Made by a program: the position numbers and the translations under genes
Assembly (NCBI GenBank): GCA_900544635.1
Contig: UQVV01000041.1
Location: 1 to 11,011 of the forward strand
From: an uncultured Cloacibacillus sp.
Lineage (GTDB): Bacteria > Synergistota > Synergistia > Synergistales > Synergistaceae
Direction of reading: 5' to 3'
DNA: 11,011 bases
The notes under the pieces: generated by a model
Told to the model about the DNA's origin: nothing
What the model saw: the letters and a program-made list of their open reading frames with translations, nothing else
The model's database searches: none
In this document: positions 1-6,385 of the stretch, one piece after another
Layout: the number at the start of each line of letters is the position of its first letter
Position numbering within the stretch: position 1 is the stretch's first letter

Positions 1-762
1 CTCTTCGGTGATGAAGCTCATCTCGAGGTCGAGCTGGGTGAACTCGGGCTGGCGGTCGGCGCGGAGGTCTTCGTCGCGGAAGCACTTGACTATCTGCATG
101 TAGCGGTCGCAGCCGGCGACCATGAGGAGCTGCTTGAAGAGCTGCGGCGACTGCGGCAGCGCGTAGAAGCAGCCGGGGTTGACGCGGCTCGGCACGAGGT
201 AGTCGCGCGCGCCCTCGGGCGTGGATTTCGTGAGCATCGGCGTCTCGATGTCGATGAAGCCGTTGTCGGCGAAGTAGTTGCGCGTGTAGCGCGTGATGTC
301 GTGGCGGATGCGAAGGTTGCGCTGCATCGAATCGCGGCGGATGTCGAGGTAGCGGTATTTCATGCGCAGGTCTTCGTTGACCTCGTCGGCGTTGTCAAGC
401 TCGAAGGGCGGCAGCTTCGACGGCGCGAGGACTATGAAGTCCTCGACGAGAAGCTCCACTTCGCCGGTCGCGAGCTCGGGGTTCTCCGTCCCCTCGGGGC
501 GCTTACGGAGCGTGCCCTTGACCGCGAGCACGTACTCGCTGCGCAGCGCGCCCGCGCGGTCGTGCGCGTCGGCGTTGAGCTCGGGGTTGAAGACTATCTG
601 CGTCACTCCGGTCTTGTCCCAGAGCTCTATGAAGATTATCCCTCCGAGGTCGCGGCGGCATCTGAGCCAGCCGTTGAGGACGGCCTTCTTGCCCGCGTCT
701 TCGGCGCGCGGCGTTCCGCAGTACATCGTCCTGCGCCACGATGCGTCAAAATATCTTTCCAT
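1..762 (-). CDS. aspS: Aspartyl-tRNA synthetase, N-terminal 254 residues (3' end beyond window)
   Basis: Class II synthetase that charges tRNA-Asp with aspartate in the cytoplasm. The visible part starts [16 protein letters not shown] and carries an N-terminal OB-fold anticodon-binding region (about residues 15-110). The start of the catalytic core follows, with [19 protein letters not shown] (motif 1 and flipping-loop region), [14 protein letters not shown], and motif 2 [18 protein letters not shown] at residues 228-245. Motif 3 and the C-terminal part lie outside the window. The ATG at 762-760 is preceded by GGAGAGGA with an 8-base gap. Only 38 bases separate it from the hisS stop upstream, so the two are very probably one transcript. 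The open frame runs to base 1 without a stop, so this is an edge truncation and not a broken gene. Confidence 0.97.
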   Translation of the reverse strand, partial: MERYFDASWRRTMYCGTPRAEDAGKKAVLNGWLRCRRDLGGIIFIELWDKTGVTQIVFNPELNADAHDRAGALRSEYVLAVKGTLRKRPEGTENPELATGEVELLVEDFIVLAPSKLPPFELDNADEVNEDLRMKYRYLDIRRDSMQRNLRIRHDITRYTRNYFADNGFIDIETPMLTKSTPEGARDYLVPSRVNPGCFYALPQSPQLFKQLLMVAGCDRYMQIVKCFRDEDLRADRQPEFTQLDLEMSFITEE

Positions 763-800
763 TTAGAAAATCCTCTCCGATTATAAAAATTATTTGCCGT

Positions 801-2054
801 TTATGCTTTGAGCTTGTTTATAAGCTGCTCGCGGGTCAGCTCTTCCTGCGTTCCCGCGCCCATGTCCTTGAGCGTGACGACGCCCTTTTCGAGCTCGCTC
901 GCGCCGAGGATGCAGGCGAAGCGCGCCGTGTTGCCCGCGCTCTTCATCTGTCCCTTCATGCCGCGCCCCATGTAGTCGAGGTCGGCCGATATGCGGTGCG
1001 TGCGCAGCTCGCGCGCGAGCGCCGCGGCTTCGAGGCGTGCCTCCGCGTCGGCGGCTACGACGTAGGCCTTCGTCTCCGGCTTTCTGCCGAAGGTGCAGCC
1101 CTGCGCCTCCATAGTGATGATTACGCGCTCGATGCCCGAGGCGAAGCCGACGCCCGGGACGTGCGGGCCGCCGATGGACTCCGCGAGGTTGTCGTAGCGT
1201 CCGCCGCCGCAGACTGCGTTCTGCGAGCCGAGGTCGCCCGACTGGATTTCATAGGCGGTCTTCGTGTAGTAGTCGAGGCCGCGCACGAGGCGCTTGTCGA
1301 GGACGACCGACGCGCCTATCTTGTCGAGGCCGCGGCGGAGCTGCGCGAAGTGGTCTTTGCATTCGTCGCAGAGATATTCCATGACCGCGGGCGCGCCCTC
1401 GGTGATCTCCTTGCATATCGGGCTCTTGCAGTCGAGGATGCGCAGCGGGTTTCTGTCGAAGCGGCTCTTGCAGGTGTCGCAGAGCTCGTCGTAGCGCGAG
1501 CGCAGGTAGTCCTGGAGCGCCTTGCGGTAGACGGGGCGGCACTTGGGGCAGCCGACGGAGTTCAAAATTACCTGAAGGTTGGAAAGTCCGAGCCTGCGGT
1601 AGAGCTCCATCGAGAAGTCTATGACCTCGAGGTCTACAAAGGCGTCCTGAGCGCCGAGAGCCTCGATGTCGAGCTGCACGAACTGGCGGTAGCGTCCCTT
1701 CTGCGGGCGCTCGTAGCGGAACATCGGGCCGATGCTCCAGAGCTTCGCGGGCTGCGCGCCCTTGTTCATCTCGTTCTCGAGGTAGGAGCGGACCATCGAG
1801 GCGGTGAGCTCGGGGCGCAGCGTGATGCTGCGGCCGCCCTTGTCCGTGAAGGTGTACATTTCCTTTTCGACGACGTCGGTCGTCTCGCCGACCCCGCGGC
1901 AGAAGAGCTCCGTATGCTCGAAGATGGGGAGATAAACTTCCTTATATCCGTAATCGTCCGCGACGTCGCGGCACATCTGAGTCACGTAGGCCCATTTCCA
2001 CGATTCGTCGCCGAGTATGTCCCTCGTGCCGCGCGGAGCCTTTACTGCTTCCAT
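801..2054 (-). CDS. hisS: Histidyl-tRNA synthetase
   Basis: Class II synthetase, 417 residues, usual length for bacterial HisRS; charges tRNA-His with histidine. Visible motifs are the N-terminal APRGTRDIL, TLRPE (78-82), motif 2 FRYERPQKGRYRQF (112-125), the histidine-binding LVRGLDYY (256-263), GGGRYD (283-288) and GVGFASGIER ending at residue 310. The insertion at about 165-236 holds eight cysteines (C169, C172, C192, C195, C209, C214, C229, C232) in mostly CxxC pairs. This form, known in several thermophile and clostridial-type HisRS, suggests metal binding, which is inferred. The open frame extends 21 codons upstream to 2117, but the ATG at 2054 is preferred because AGGGAGG lies 8 bases before it and the homologous N-terminus begins there. 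It is followed after 38 bases by aspS. Confidence 0.97.
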   Translation of the reverse strand: MEAVKAPRGTRDILGDESWKWAYVTQMCRDVADDYGYKEVYLPIFEHTELFCRGVGETTDVVEKEMYTFTDKGGRSITLRPELTASMVRSYLENEMNKGAQPAKLWSIGPMFRYERPQKGRYRQFVQLDIEALGAQDAFVDLEVIDFSMELYRRLGLSNLQVILNSVGCPKCRPVYRKALQDYLRSRYDELCDTCKSRFDRNPLRILDCKSPICKEITEGAPAVMEYLCDECKDHFAQLRRGLDKIGASVVLDKRLVRGLDYYTKTAYEIQSGDLGSQNAVCGGGRYDNLAESIGGPHVPGVGFASGIERVIITMEAQGCTFGRKPETKAYVVAADAEARLEAAALARELRTHRISADLDYMGRGMKGQMKSAGNTARFACILGASELEKGVVTLKDMGAGTQEELTREQLINKLKA

Positions 2055-2082
2055 CACAACCGCCTCCCTGTAATTTTGAAAG

Positions 2083-2102
2083 GGCGGGAAATCTCTCCCG
2101 CC
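2083..2102 (-). promoter_or_regulatory. Small hairpin in the hisS 5' leader
   Basis: Perfect 7-bp inverted repeat GGCGGGA / TCCCGCC with a 6-base loop, ending 13 bases before the hisS Shine-Dalgarno (AGGGAGG, 2069-2063). It is not followed by a real T tract (CTTTCAAAATT on the minus strand), so it is not a convincing terminator. Its 3' arm continues into CCCT, which could alternatively pair with the AGGG of the ribosome-binding site, so it might influence translation; that role is inference only. Confidence 0.4.
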
Positions 2103-2115
2103 GGAATATTTTCCC

Positions 2116-2149
2116 AAAAAGCTGCGGCGCGCGCACGGAGGCCGCGCCG
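2116..2149 (-). terminator. Terminator-like hairpin between the rodZ-like gene and hisS
   Basis: On the minus strand CGGCGCG (2149-2143), an 11-base loop and CGCGCCG (2131-2125) form a 7-bp stem. CAG and then five T's (2120-2116) follow. It lies about 95 bases after the rodZ-like stop and 62 bases before the hisS start. The simplest reading is the terminator of the rodZ-like transcript. Because a TATAAT box lies just upstream of it, it could also sit inside the hisS leader. Confidence 0.6.
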
Positions 2150-2157
2150 TTCAAACT

Positions 2158-2187
2158 ATTATATTACTTTATAACCGCGCGTGCAGA
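2158..2187 (-). promoter_or_regulatory. Possible hisS-aspS promoter
   Basis: A perfect -10 hexamer TATAAT (2163-2158, minus strand) lies in an AT-rich patch of an otherwise GC-rich spacer. The best -35 is weak: TCTGCA at 2187-2182, 18 bases away. Transcription would start near 2151, immediately before the terminator-like hairpin at 2149-2116, which is an odd arrangement. The call rests mainly on the -10. Confidence 0.35.
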
Positions 2188-2244
2188 CAAGTGCGCGGCG
2201 GCAAATTCGCGCCGCGCGCCGAGGTTTCGCGCTTTTCTGTCCGT

Positions 2245-3216
2245 TTACCGCTTGTCCGTATCCGTGACCGCGCCGTCGCTCCAGTAGTATTTCGTCACGG
2301 GGTTTTTGCCGCCGCCGAGAGCTTTCGCCGCCGCGCCGAACCACGCCGCGTCGGTCGCAGCCGGGTTGCCGCACCTGACGCGCAGCGGGGCGGAGGCGTT
2401 CACGCGGAATTCCTTTTTCTCGCCGGGCTTCATTATCCCCTGGTAGAGCACCTTGCCGCCCTCGCTGATGCGCAGCCAGCTGTCGGCGCGCGCCGTGAGC
2501 GTGAGCAGCGGGGCTTTGGCGGCGGGCTTTGCCTGTGCCGGAGCCGCGGGCTTCTGCTGCGCGGGCGCGCTAGCCGCCGCGGGCTGCGCGGGTTTAGGCG
2601 CTGGCTGCTTGCCGTCCATCCAGCTTAAATCCACGGAGGCGGGCGCGGCTGCGTCTGCCGAGAGCGGCTGTGCGGCGTCGGGCGAAAGGTCCGCCGAGGC
2701 GGCGCGCTTTTCCTGCTGCTCGCGGACTATCGGCGCGGTGCCGCCCTCGAGCGGCGTCGTCGCGGAGGTCGATATCTCGCCGCGGTAGCGCAGCGTCACC
2801 CAGAAGGCCGCCGCGAGTGAAACGACGACGAGCAGGTATATCCAGAAGCGCGGCGAGCGGCGGAATACGCCGGGCGTCACCGCCATGTCCGGCTCTTCGT
2901 TCGAGGCCTTGAAGTCCTCGAGCGTGACGTTGCCGCCGCGCGTGAGCGGGTCGTACTTCGCCCACATGTCCGGCGCGGTGAGGAACGCGCAGTACTGGCG
3001 CAGGAAGCTGCGGCAGTACGGCCCCTTCGGCAGCTCGTCCAGCCGCCCTTCCTCTATCGCGGAAATATATTTTTTCTGTATCTTCGTGGCGTCGGAGGCG
3101 TGCTCGAGCGTTATGCCCTGCGCTTCGCGAAGCTCTTTGAGTTTTCGTCCGAGTTCGTTGATTTTTTTCGTTTTTTCGTCTTCGCCGTTCGTCTTAATGT
3201 TTTTTTCTTCCGCCAT
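2245..3216 (-). CDS. RodZ-like membrane protein with N-terminal helix-turn-helix and C-terminal DUF4115 domain
   Basis: 323 residues with the RodZ architecture. A charged N-terminus is followed by a Cro/Xre-type HTH_25 domain at about 20-90 (LGRKLKELREAQGITLEHA and the characteristic YISAIEEGRLDELPKGPY). A single membrane segment lies at about 124-142 after RRSPR, then an Ala/Pro/Lys-rich linker (about 150-235, with repeated PAAPAQ-like units), and a C-terminal DUF4115-like beta domain (about 236-314, ARADSWLRISEGGKVLYQG). In the family the HTH contacts MreB in the cytoplasm and the C-terminal part is extracytoplasmic, supporting rod shape; that role here is by homology. The ATG at 3216 is preceded by AGGGGGA with a 7-base gap. 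The gene is transcribed away from the ABC importer operon, so the 3217-3415 spacer holds divergent promoters. I did not find a clear one for this gene, only an AT-rich stretch at 3281-3325. Confidence 0.85.
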   Translation of the reverse strand: MAEEKNIKTNGEDEKTKKINELGRKLKELREAQGITLEHASDATKIQKKYISAIEEGRLDELPKGPYCRSFLRQYCAFLTAPDMWAKYDPLTRGGNVTLEDFKASNEEPDMAVTPGVFRRSPRFWIYLLVVVSLAAAFWVTLRYRGEISTSATTPLEGGTAPIVREQQEKRAASADLSPDAAQPLSADAAAPASVDLSWMDGKQPAPKPAQPAAASAPAQQKPAAPAQAKPAAKAPLLTLTARADSWLRISEGGKVLYQGIMKPGEKKEFRVNASAPLRVRCGNPAATDAAWFGAAAKALGGGKNPVTKYYWSDGAVTDTDKR

Positions 3217-3245
3217 CCGCTTTCCCCCTCGTCGCGTAATTCGGC

Positions 3246-3276
3246 GGCGCGCCGCTGAAATTCCGCGCGCCTTTTT
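3246..3276 (+). terminator. Terminator-like hairpin with no gene upstream on its strand
   Basis: GGCGCGC (3246-3252), a 12-base loop and GCGCGCC (3265-3271) form a perfect 7-bp stem, followed directly by TTTTT (3272-3276). It reads as a Rho-independent terminator on the plus strand, yet the only gene to its left is on the minus strand. It may stop antisense transcription through the rodZ-like gene, or it may be a structure in the rodZ-like 5' leader that happens to be followed by T's. Confidence 0.45.
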
Positions 3277-3345
3277 CCGTACAATAAATGATAGCCTATA
3301 AGGGCGAAAAATAAAATAATGAATCTCGCGCCGCGGCGGGCCGTG

Positions 3346-3374
3346 TTGCCGCGTTCCGCGCCTTGTGCTAATAT
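3346..3374 (+). promoter_or_regulatory. Extended -10 promoter of the ABC importer operon
   Basis: TTGCCG (3346-3351), a 17-base spacer and TAATAT (3369-3374) with TG at 3366-3367 giving TGnTAATAT. Transcription should start near 3381, leaving a leader of about 35 bases. This places the possible upstream ATG at 3365 before the RNA start and so supports the ATG at 3416 as the true start of the binding protein. Confidence 0.65.
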
Positions 3375-3415
3375 GCGCGGAGAATCGCCGAAATTTTTGC
3401 GCGGGAGGCGTGGAA

Positions 3416-4465
3416 ATGAGATTTTTTATTTTTCTGCTCGCGGCGGCCTTCGCCGCTCTTTCGTGCGGCCCCGCTCCGTGCTCCGCGCGCGCTCTTCCGG
3501 AAAAAATCGAGCGCGCCGCCGTCGCGGGCGTTCTGCCCTTTCCTTCTGTCCTCTGCCTTTATCTCGGCTCGGCCGAAAAAATAATCGCGATCCCGCCCGC
3601 GTCGATGAGCGCGGCGCGCAAGGGGCTGCTCGGGGAACTGTTCCCCGGGATACTGAAGGCCGAGACCTCGTTCGCCTCGGGGACGGGCGCGAATATCGAG
3701 GAGCTTCTCACGCTGCGCCCCGACGTAGTCTTTTATCTCGAGGCCGACAAGGTCACGGGCCGCGCGCTCGAAAACGCTGGGCTCGCTGGCGTTCCGGTCT
3801 CGCCGTCGAAGTGGGGCTACGACGTTCTGCGCACCTACGAGGAGTGGATTAAGACGCTCGCCGCGATTTTCCCAGAACGCGCCGAGGCGGGGGAGAAGGC
3901 CGTCGCTTACGGGCGGCGCGCGCTCGAGCTGACGAAGGCGCGCGCGGCGCTCATCCCGCAAAGCGAGCGGAAGAAAGTCCTTTTCATCGTGCGCGACGAA
4001 AACGGGCGCATCGTCACCTCGGGCAGGAATTTCTTCGGGCAGTACTGGTGCGAGTCGATAGGCGCGGAGAACGCCGCGGCTGAGATAACGGCGGAGCGCT
4101 CGAACGCCGTCGTCACGATGGAGCAGATTTATAAATGGAATCCCGACGTTATATTCATAACGAACTTCACGAAGCTCGCGCCGCGCGATCTGCTCTCCGC
4201 GCCCGAGTGGAGGCCCGTCGAGGCCGTGCGCCGCGGCGCGGTCTACAAGATGCCGCTCGCGCTTTACCGAACCTACCCGCCCGGGCCCGACGCGCCGCTG
4301 GCTCTGCTCTGGCTCGCGCGCGCCGTATATCCCGAGAGCTTCGGCGACATCGACCTGCCGAAGCAGGCCGCGAAGTATTATAAGGAAATTTTCGGCCTTG
4401 ACGTGAGCGCGGAACGCGCGCGCGAAATCTTCGCCGCGCCGCAAAGCGGAGGCGCGGGCCGTTGA
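3416..4465 (+). CDS. ABC transporter periplasmic substrate-binding protein, iron-siderophore/heme/cobalamin (FecB/BtuF) type
   Basis: 349 residues. It captures a metal chelate outside the cytoplasmic membrane and hands it to the permease encoded next. The N-terminus (MRFFIFLLAAAFAALSCG) is a hydrophobic signal sequence. The cysteine after AALS could be lipidated, but the lipobox is imperfect (A at -3), so signal peptidase I cleavage near CSARA is also possible. The fold is the two-lobe Peripla_BP_2/TroA type: NIEELLTLRPDVVFY in the first lobe, a helix linker, and QIYKWNPDVIFITNF plus APEWRPVEAVRRGAVYKMP in the second. The ATG at 3416 has GGGAGG seven bases upstream and lies just after the predicted transcription start. 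The stop overlaps the TTG start of the permease (TTGA). The ligand cannot be told from sequence. Confidence 0.88.
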   Translation: MRFFIFLLAAAFAALSCGPAPCSARALPEKIERAAVAGVLPFPSVLCLYLGSAEKIIAIPPASMSAARKGLLGELFPGILKAETSFASGTGANIEELLTLRPDVVFYLEADKVTGRALENAGLAGVPVSPSKWGYDVLRTYEEWIKTLAAIFPERAEAGEKAVAYGRRALELTKARAALIPQSERKKVLFIVRDENGRIVTSGRNFFGQYWCESIGAENAAAEITAERSNAVVTMEQIYKWNPDVIFITNFTKLAPRDLLSAPEWRPVEAVRRGAVYKMPLALYRTYPPGPDAPLALLWLARAVYPESFGDIDLPKQAAKYYKEIFGLDVSAERAREIFAAPQSGGAGR

Positions 4466-5466
4466 GCAGGCGCGCCGCGCTGATTCTGCTCTGCGCCGCG
4501 GCGCTTGTGCTAGCGCCCTTCGCCGCGCTCTGCTTCGGCCGTTTCCCGATTGCGGCGGGAGACGCGCTCTCGGCGCTCTTTCCGTCGTTCTTCGGCGAAA
4601 TCGAGAACGCGGAGCTGACGCGCGGCGTCCTGCTCAACATACGGCTGCCGCGCGTCGCGCTAGCGATGCTCGCGGGCGCGGGGCTCGCCGTCTCGGGCGC
4701 GGCCTTCCAGTCGCTTTTCTCCAATCCGCTCGCTACGCCCGACACCCTAGGCGTGGCGACGGGCGCGTCGTTCGGCGCGGCGCTCGGCATACTCGCAGGC
4801 TTTTCCCCGGCCTTCGTCCAGCTCTCAGCCTTCGCCGCGGGGCTCGCCGCCGTCGCGCTCGTCCTCGCAGTCAGCCGCGTGCGCGGCTCGTCGCCCGTCA
4901 TCATGATGATACTGGCCGGCATGGTCGTGAGCGCGCTCTTCTCGGCGCTCGTCTCGCTCGTAAAATTCGCCGCCGACCCGCAGGACGTGCTTCCCGCGAT
5001 AACCTTCTGGCTCATGGGCAGCTTGTCCGGCGCGACGCGCGAGAGCCTCGCGCTCGGCTCGCCAGCGATAATCGCGGGCGTTCTGATAATCTGGCTCGCG
5101 CGCTGGCGGCTCAACGCCGCTTCGCTCTCCGACGACGAGGCCGTCGCGCTCGGCGTGAACCTGCGCCGCCTGCGCCTCACGGTGATAGCGGGCGCGGCGC
5201 TGATTACGGGGGCCGTCGTCTCGATGTGCGGCCTCATCGGCTGGGTCGGCCTGCTCGTGCCGCACGGCTCGCGGATGCTATTCGGCGCGGACAACAGGCG
5301 CGTCGCCCCAGCGAGCCTCGTACTCGGCGCGCTCTTCATGCTCGCGATAGACACCGCGGCGCGCAGCGCGGCGGCCTCGGAGATTCCCGCCTCGATACTG
5401 ACCTCGATAATAGGCGCGCCCTTCTTCATCTTCCTGCTGCGGCGCAGCGGGGGCATAAGGGAATGA
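4462..5466 (+). CDS. ABC transporter permease, FecCD/BtuC family
   Basis: 334-residue polytopic membrane protein of the type II importer permease family, typically about 10 membrane helices and working as a dimer. Family marks are RLPRVALAMLAGAGLAVSGA followed by FQSLFSNPLATPDTLGVATG near residues 60-100. Further marks are GLIGWVGLLVPHGSRMLFG around 255-275 and EIPASILTSIIGAPFFIFLL at the C-terminus, the region that meets the ATPase. It probably starts at TTG 4462, sharing four bases with the end of the binding protein and preceded by GGAGG with a 9-base gap, so translation is likely coupled. Its stop overlaps the ATPase ATG in ATGA. It forms one operon with both neighbours. Confidence 0.93.
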   Translation: MSRRAALILLCAAALVLAPFAALCFGRFPIAAGDALSALFPSFFGEIENAELTRGVLLNIRLPRVALAMLAGAGLAVSGAAFQSLFSNPLATPDTLGVATGASFGAALGILAGFSPAFVQLSAFAAGLAAVALVLAVSRVRGSSPVIMMILAGMVVSALFSALVSLVKFAADPQDVLPAITFWLMGSLSGATRESLALGSPAIIAGVLIIWLARWRLNAASLSDDEAVALGVNLRRLRLTVIAGAALITGAVVSMCGLIGWVGLLVPHGSRMLFGADNRRVAPASLVLGALFMLAIDTAARSAAASEIPASILTSIIGAPFFIFLLRRSGGIRE

Positions 5467-6269
5467 GGTTCGAGACGCGCGGCGGCGCTTTCCGCTACGG
5501 CGCGGGCGGCTATGTGCTGCGCGGCGTGAATTTCAGCCTCGAAAGCGGCGAGCGGCTCTCGATACTCGGCGCGAACGGCGCGGGGAAGACGACGCTCATC
5601 CGCTGCGCCGCGGGGCTGCGCGCGTGGAGCGAGGGGGCGACATTCCTCGACGGCGCCGACGTTCGCAGCCTGCCGCCGCGAGAGTTCCGCCGCCGCGTGG
5701 GCTACGTGCCGCAGGCGCGCCCCTCGGCCTTCGTCTATACCGTTATGGAAATGGTTCTGCTCGGGCGGCTGCCCTGCATGGGAGCCTTCGCCACGCCCTC
5801 CGCGGAGGACGAGCGGAAGGCGCGCGGGGCGCTCGAGCTCGCGGGGATTCCGCAGCTTGCGGGCAGGCTTTGCAGCCGCATAAGCGGCGGCGAATATCAG
5901 CTCGTCGTCCTTGCGCGCGCTCTCGCCTCCGAGCCCGAGCTGCTTATCCTCGACGAGCCGGAGTCGAACCTCGACTTCCGCAACCAGGCGCGGCTGCTCG
6001 GCACCGTCGCCTCGCTCTGCCGCGGGCGCGGAATGAGCGCGCTCTTCAGTACGCACTACCCGGAGCACGCGCTCGAGCTCTCGTGCAAATCGCTGCTCGT
6101 CATGCCGGACGGCTCGGCGCGTTTCGGCGCGTCGAAGGATATCGTGACTGAGGAAAATCTCCGCGCGGCCTTCGGCGTCCCCGTCGTCATGCGCCGCTTC
6201 GAAGCCTTCGGCCGCGAGCGCACGGCCGTAGCCGCGGACTACGAACCGGCGGAAGCGGCGCAGGAATAG
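5463..6269 (+). CDS. ABC transporter ATP-binding protein, FecE/BtuD type
   Basis: 268 residues. Cytoplasmic ATPase that powers the importer. All motifs are intact: Walker A GANGAGKT (36-43), Q-loop VGYVPQ (Q84), signature SGGEYQ (141-146), Walker B LLILDEP (160-166), D-loop SNLD (168-171) and switch histidine STH (H198). The frame is open upstream to 5226 inside the permease gene, but the ATG at 5463, overlapping the permease stop in ATGA, gives the normal N-terminus of this family. No strong Shine-Dalgarno is seen (AAGGGA lies very close to the ATG), consistent with translational coupling. No outer-membrane receptor or TonB gene is present in the window. Confidence 0.95.
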   Translation: MRFETRGGAFRYGAGGYVLRGVNFSLESGERLSILGANGAGKTTLIRCAAGLRAWSEGATFLDGADVRSLPPREFRRRVGYVPQARPSAFVYTVMEMVLLGRLPCMGAFATPSAEDERKARGALELAGIPQLAGRLCSRISGGEYQLVVLARALASEPELLILDEPESNLDFRNQARLLGTVASLCRGRGMSALFSTHYPEHALELSCKSLLVMPDGSARFGASKDIVTEENLRAAFGVPVVMRRFEAFGRERTAVAADYEPAEAAQE

Positions 6270-6273
6270 AAAC

Positions 6274-6293
6274 GAGCGCGCCGCGCAGCTCTT
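6274..6293 (+). terminator. Weak hairpin after the ABC importer operon
   Basis: GAGCGCG, a 3-base loop and CGC-A-GCTC form a 7-bp stem with one bulged A, starting four bases after the ATPase stop. Only TT and then CATAC follow, so there is no real T tract. It may act as a poor terminator or an RNA 3'-end stabiliser. Confidence 0.3.
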
Positions 6294-6294
6294 C

Positions 6295-6310
6295 ATACAA
6301 AATTTTGTAT
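6295..6310. promoter_or_regulatory. Perfect 16-base palindrome, likely operator
   Basis: ATACAAAATTTTGTAT is an exact inverted repeat with no spacer. It ends two bases before the -35 hexamer (6313) of the cyclodeaminase-family gene. A strictly AT palindrome in a genome this GC-rich is unlikely to be incidental. The position suits a dimeric regulator acting on this promoter; the regulator encoded at 7484 is an obvious candidate, but that link is inference. Confidence 0.6.
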
Positions 6311-6312
6311 TC

Positions 6313-6340
6313 TTGACAAAAAAGTATTTGCGCGTATCCT
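6313..6340 (+). promoter_or_regulatory. Sigma-70 promoter of the cyclodeaminase-family gene
   Basis: Consensus -35 TTGACA (6313-6318), a 16-base spacer, and a weaker -10 TATCCT (6335-6340). Transcription would begin near 6347. The perfect palindrome abuts the -35 upstream and a half-site lies just downstream of the start point, so the promoter is flanked by putative operator elements. Confidence 0.65.
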
Positions 6341-6352
6341 TAGAGGCGGACG

Positions 6353-6362
6353 ATACAAAATT
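6353..6362 (+). promoter_or_regulatory. Second operator half-site
   Basis: ATACAAAATT repeats exactly the first ten bases of the palindrome at 6295-6310; the following bases (CCACAA) do not complete the second half. The two left edges are 58 bases apart, between five and six helical turns. Sites on both sides of a promoter suit repression, possibly with looping. Confidence 0.4.
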
Positions 6363-6385
6363 CCACAACCGAAGGAGCGTTTGCG

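Noticed and set aside
763..800. TATAAT on the minus strand (785-780) between hisS and aspS as an aspS promoter
   Set aside because: It directly abuts the ribosome-binding site, so RNA would begin at about the start codon, and no -35 is visible; co-transcription with hisS is simpler.
741..2174. 477-codon plus-strand open frame across hisS
   Set aside because: Shadow of hisS: no recognisable domain, composition typical of an antisense frame, and hisS is complete on the other strand.
2055..2190. T-box leader for hisS
   Set aside because: The conserved T-box antiterminator sequence (AGGGTGGNACCGCG-like) and the long stem I layout are not present in this roughly 100-base spacer.
3281..3325. Fur-type operator or rodZ promoter in the AT-rich part of the divergent spacer
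   Set aside because: There are loose AATGAT/ATAATGAAT-like words but no recognisable inverted repeat of Fur type, and no hexamer pair with proper spacing on the minus strand.
4167..6368. Very long open frame (733 codons) on the minus strand across the ABC importer genes
   Set aside because: It is antisense to three intact, motif-complete genes, has low-complexity Arg/Ala/Ser composition and matches no family; long antisense frames are expected in GC-rich coding DNA.
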